DNA from: Lachnospiraceae bacterium | Lineage (GTDB): Bacteria; Bacillota; Clostridia; Lachnospirales; Lachnospiraceae | DNA: 64,000 nt | Direction: 5' to 3' | Assembly (NCBI GenBank): GCA_017416465.1 | Contig: JAFQCK010000068.1 | Coordinates: 1-64,000, forward strand | Shown here: positions 62,981-64,000 of the stretch, in pieces | Position numbering within the stretch: position 1 is the stretch's first letter | How the letters are laid out: each line of letters opens with the position of its first letter | Notes under the pieces: model-generated | Told to the model about the DNA's origin: nothing | Databases searched by the model: none | The model's input: the letters and a program-made list of their open reading frames with translations, nothing else | Program-made: the position numbers and the translations under genes

Positions 62981-64000
62981 ATGGCAGGTTCTATTTTTGG
63001 AAACATTTTTAAGATATCTACATGGGGGGAATCTCATGGTAAGGGCGTTGGTGTTGTAGTAGACGGTTGTCCGGCCGGAGTTCCTTTATGTGAAGAAGAT
63101 ATTCAGATATTTTTAAATAGAAGAAAACCCGGACAATCAAGATTCTCTACTCCGAGAGCAGAAGATGATGTTGTTGAGATATTATCAGGGGTTTTTGATG
63201 GTAAGACTACAGGTACACCAATATCTCTTGTAGTGTTCAATAAGACACAACGTTCTTCGGATTATTCTGAAATTGCTTCATATTACAGACCGGGTCATGC
63301 AGATTATACATTTGATATGAAGTATGGTTTTAGAGATTATAGAGGTGGTGGACGTTCTTCGGGAAGAGAGACTATTGCGAGAGTGGCTGCAGGCGCTATT
63401 GCCATTAAGATTCTTGGTATGCTTGGGATAAGTGTTATGGCATATACAAAATCAATTGGTGAAGTCGAGATTGATATGAATAACTTTGATGAAGCAGAGA
63501 TTCTAAAAAATATGCTTTATATGCCTGATAGAATTGCTGCTGAAAAAGCATCTGAACTAGTTGACGCTAAAAGAGCAGAATGTGACAGTGTAGGTGGCGT
63601 AGTAGAGTGTGTTGTTAAAGGATTGATGCCTGGTGTTGGAGAAACAGTTTTTAATAAACTGGATGCTAGTCTTGCAAAGGCCATTATGTCGATTGGAGCA
63701 GTAAAGGCTTTTGAAATAGGTGATGGAGTTAATGTTGCAAAAACATTAGGTTCTGATAATAATGATTCATTTATGATTAATGGAGCCGGTAAAGTGTGTA
63801 AGGAAACTAATCACGCAGGTGGAATACTAGGTGGTATGAGCGATGGTGATGATGTTATTCTTAGGGCATATTTTAAACCTACACCATCTATATTTAAGGA
63901 ACAGCATACTATTAATAAATCAGGTGAGAATATTGATATAAACATCAAAGGCCGTCATGACCCTATAATTGTCCCAAGAGCAGTAGTTGTGGTGGAAGCA
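62981..64000 (+). CDS. aroC: Chorismate synthase (3' end outside the window)
   Basis: ATG 62981 opens 340 codons that run to the window edge without a stop. [29 protein letters not shown] is the chorismate synthase start (first 20 residues or so), with [27 protein letters not shown] and the C-terminal IKGRHDP in sight. It converts EPSP to chorismate with reduced FMN. Only some 20-30 residues should be missing. Confidence 0.95.
   Translation, partial: MAGSIFGNIFKISTWGESHGKGVGVVVDGCPAGVPLCEEDIQIFLNRRKPGQSRFSTPRAEDDVVEILSGVFDGKTTGTPISLVVFNKTQRSSDYSEIASYYRPGHADYTFDMKYGFRDYRGGGRSSGRETIARVAAGAIAIKILGMLGISVMAYTKSIGEVEIDMNNFDEAEILKNMLYMPDRIAAEKASELVDAKRAECDSVGGVVECVVKGLMPGVGETVFNKLDASLAKAIMSIGAVKAFEIGDGVNVAKTLGSDNNDSFMINGAGKVCKETNHAGGILGGMSDGDDVILRAYFKPTPSIFKEQHTINKSGENIDINIKGRHDPIIVPRAVVVVEA

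Overview
The window looks like chromosome from a low-GC Gram-positive Clostridia, most likely a Lachnospiraceae member. The evidence is very AT-rich genes with AAAGGAG-type ribosome sites, RpoD- and LepB-type housekeeping genes of Firmicutes type, a sortase/pilin locus with FPxTG anchors, a SEC-C methionine aminopeptidase, and cell-wall starch-binding proteins. I do not name a species.

Region 1 (1 to about 14.4 kb) is visibly richer in G+C than the rest and reads as the right end of an integrative conjugative element of the Tn916/Tn5397 type: a small orf, a divergent XRE repressor, a sigma-like factor, an Orf8-like HTH protein, a SHOCT-like peptide and a large serine recombinase. Where tet(M) sits in the classical elements, this one carries other cargo. 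The cargo is a 1664-residue secreted protein with two near-identical DUF6273 modules, then a RiPP-like cassette: 34-residue precursor, Pro/Thr/Glu lipoprotein, HPrK-like kinase, PqqD/RRE protein, S24/S26 peptidase, ABC exporter and NTP_transf_5 protein. The two DUF6273 modules differ almost only in a short segment of NNY codons, the footprint of a diversity-generating retroelement (DGR). No reverse transcriptase lies in the window.

Region 2 (14.5 to 20.1 kb) is AT-rich accessory DNA: a zinc-ribbon protein, an AgrA/AgrC-like two-component pair followed by LytTR-style direct repeats, a 5'-truncated LHH-nuclease toxin and three small downstream genes that may include its immunity gene. Three related hairpin terminators mark the toxin segment.

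Region 3 (20.2 to 40.1 kb) holds a cupin, a CBS protein, an ABC exporter and a DUF4353 lipoprotein, then a sortase-dependent pilus locus (fibro-slime tip protein, major pilin, sortase, MoxR, DUF58, transglutaminase-like protein, second sortase). A gene-poor stretch follows with three evenly spaced 22-bp dyads and an interrupted orf.

Region 4 (40.2 to 64 kb) is mostly core: bioY, proA, a BAX-inhibitor-like protein, a GH13 amylase lipoprotein, three secreted proteins probably tied to starch binding with nearly identical promoters, a diacylglycerol kinase, rpoD, lepB, an acetyltransferase, pepF, a nitroreductase, tRNA-Gly(GCC), map, a MacB/FtsX-like ABC transporter, glyA and the 5' part of aroC. 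Two diverged, oppositely oriented copies of a branched structured repeat lie at about 50.64-50.79 kb and 61.53-61.68 kb, the second directly upstream of glyA.
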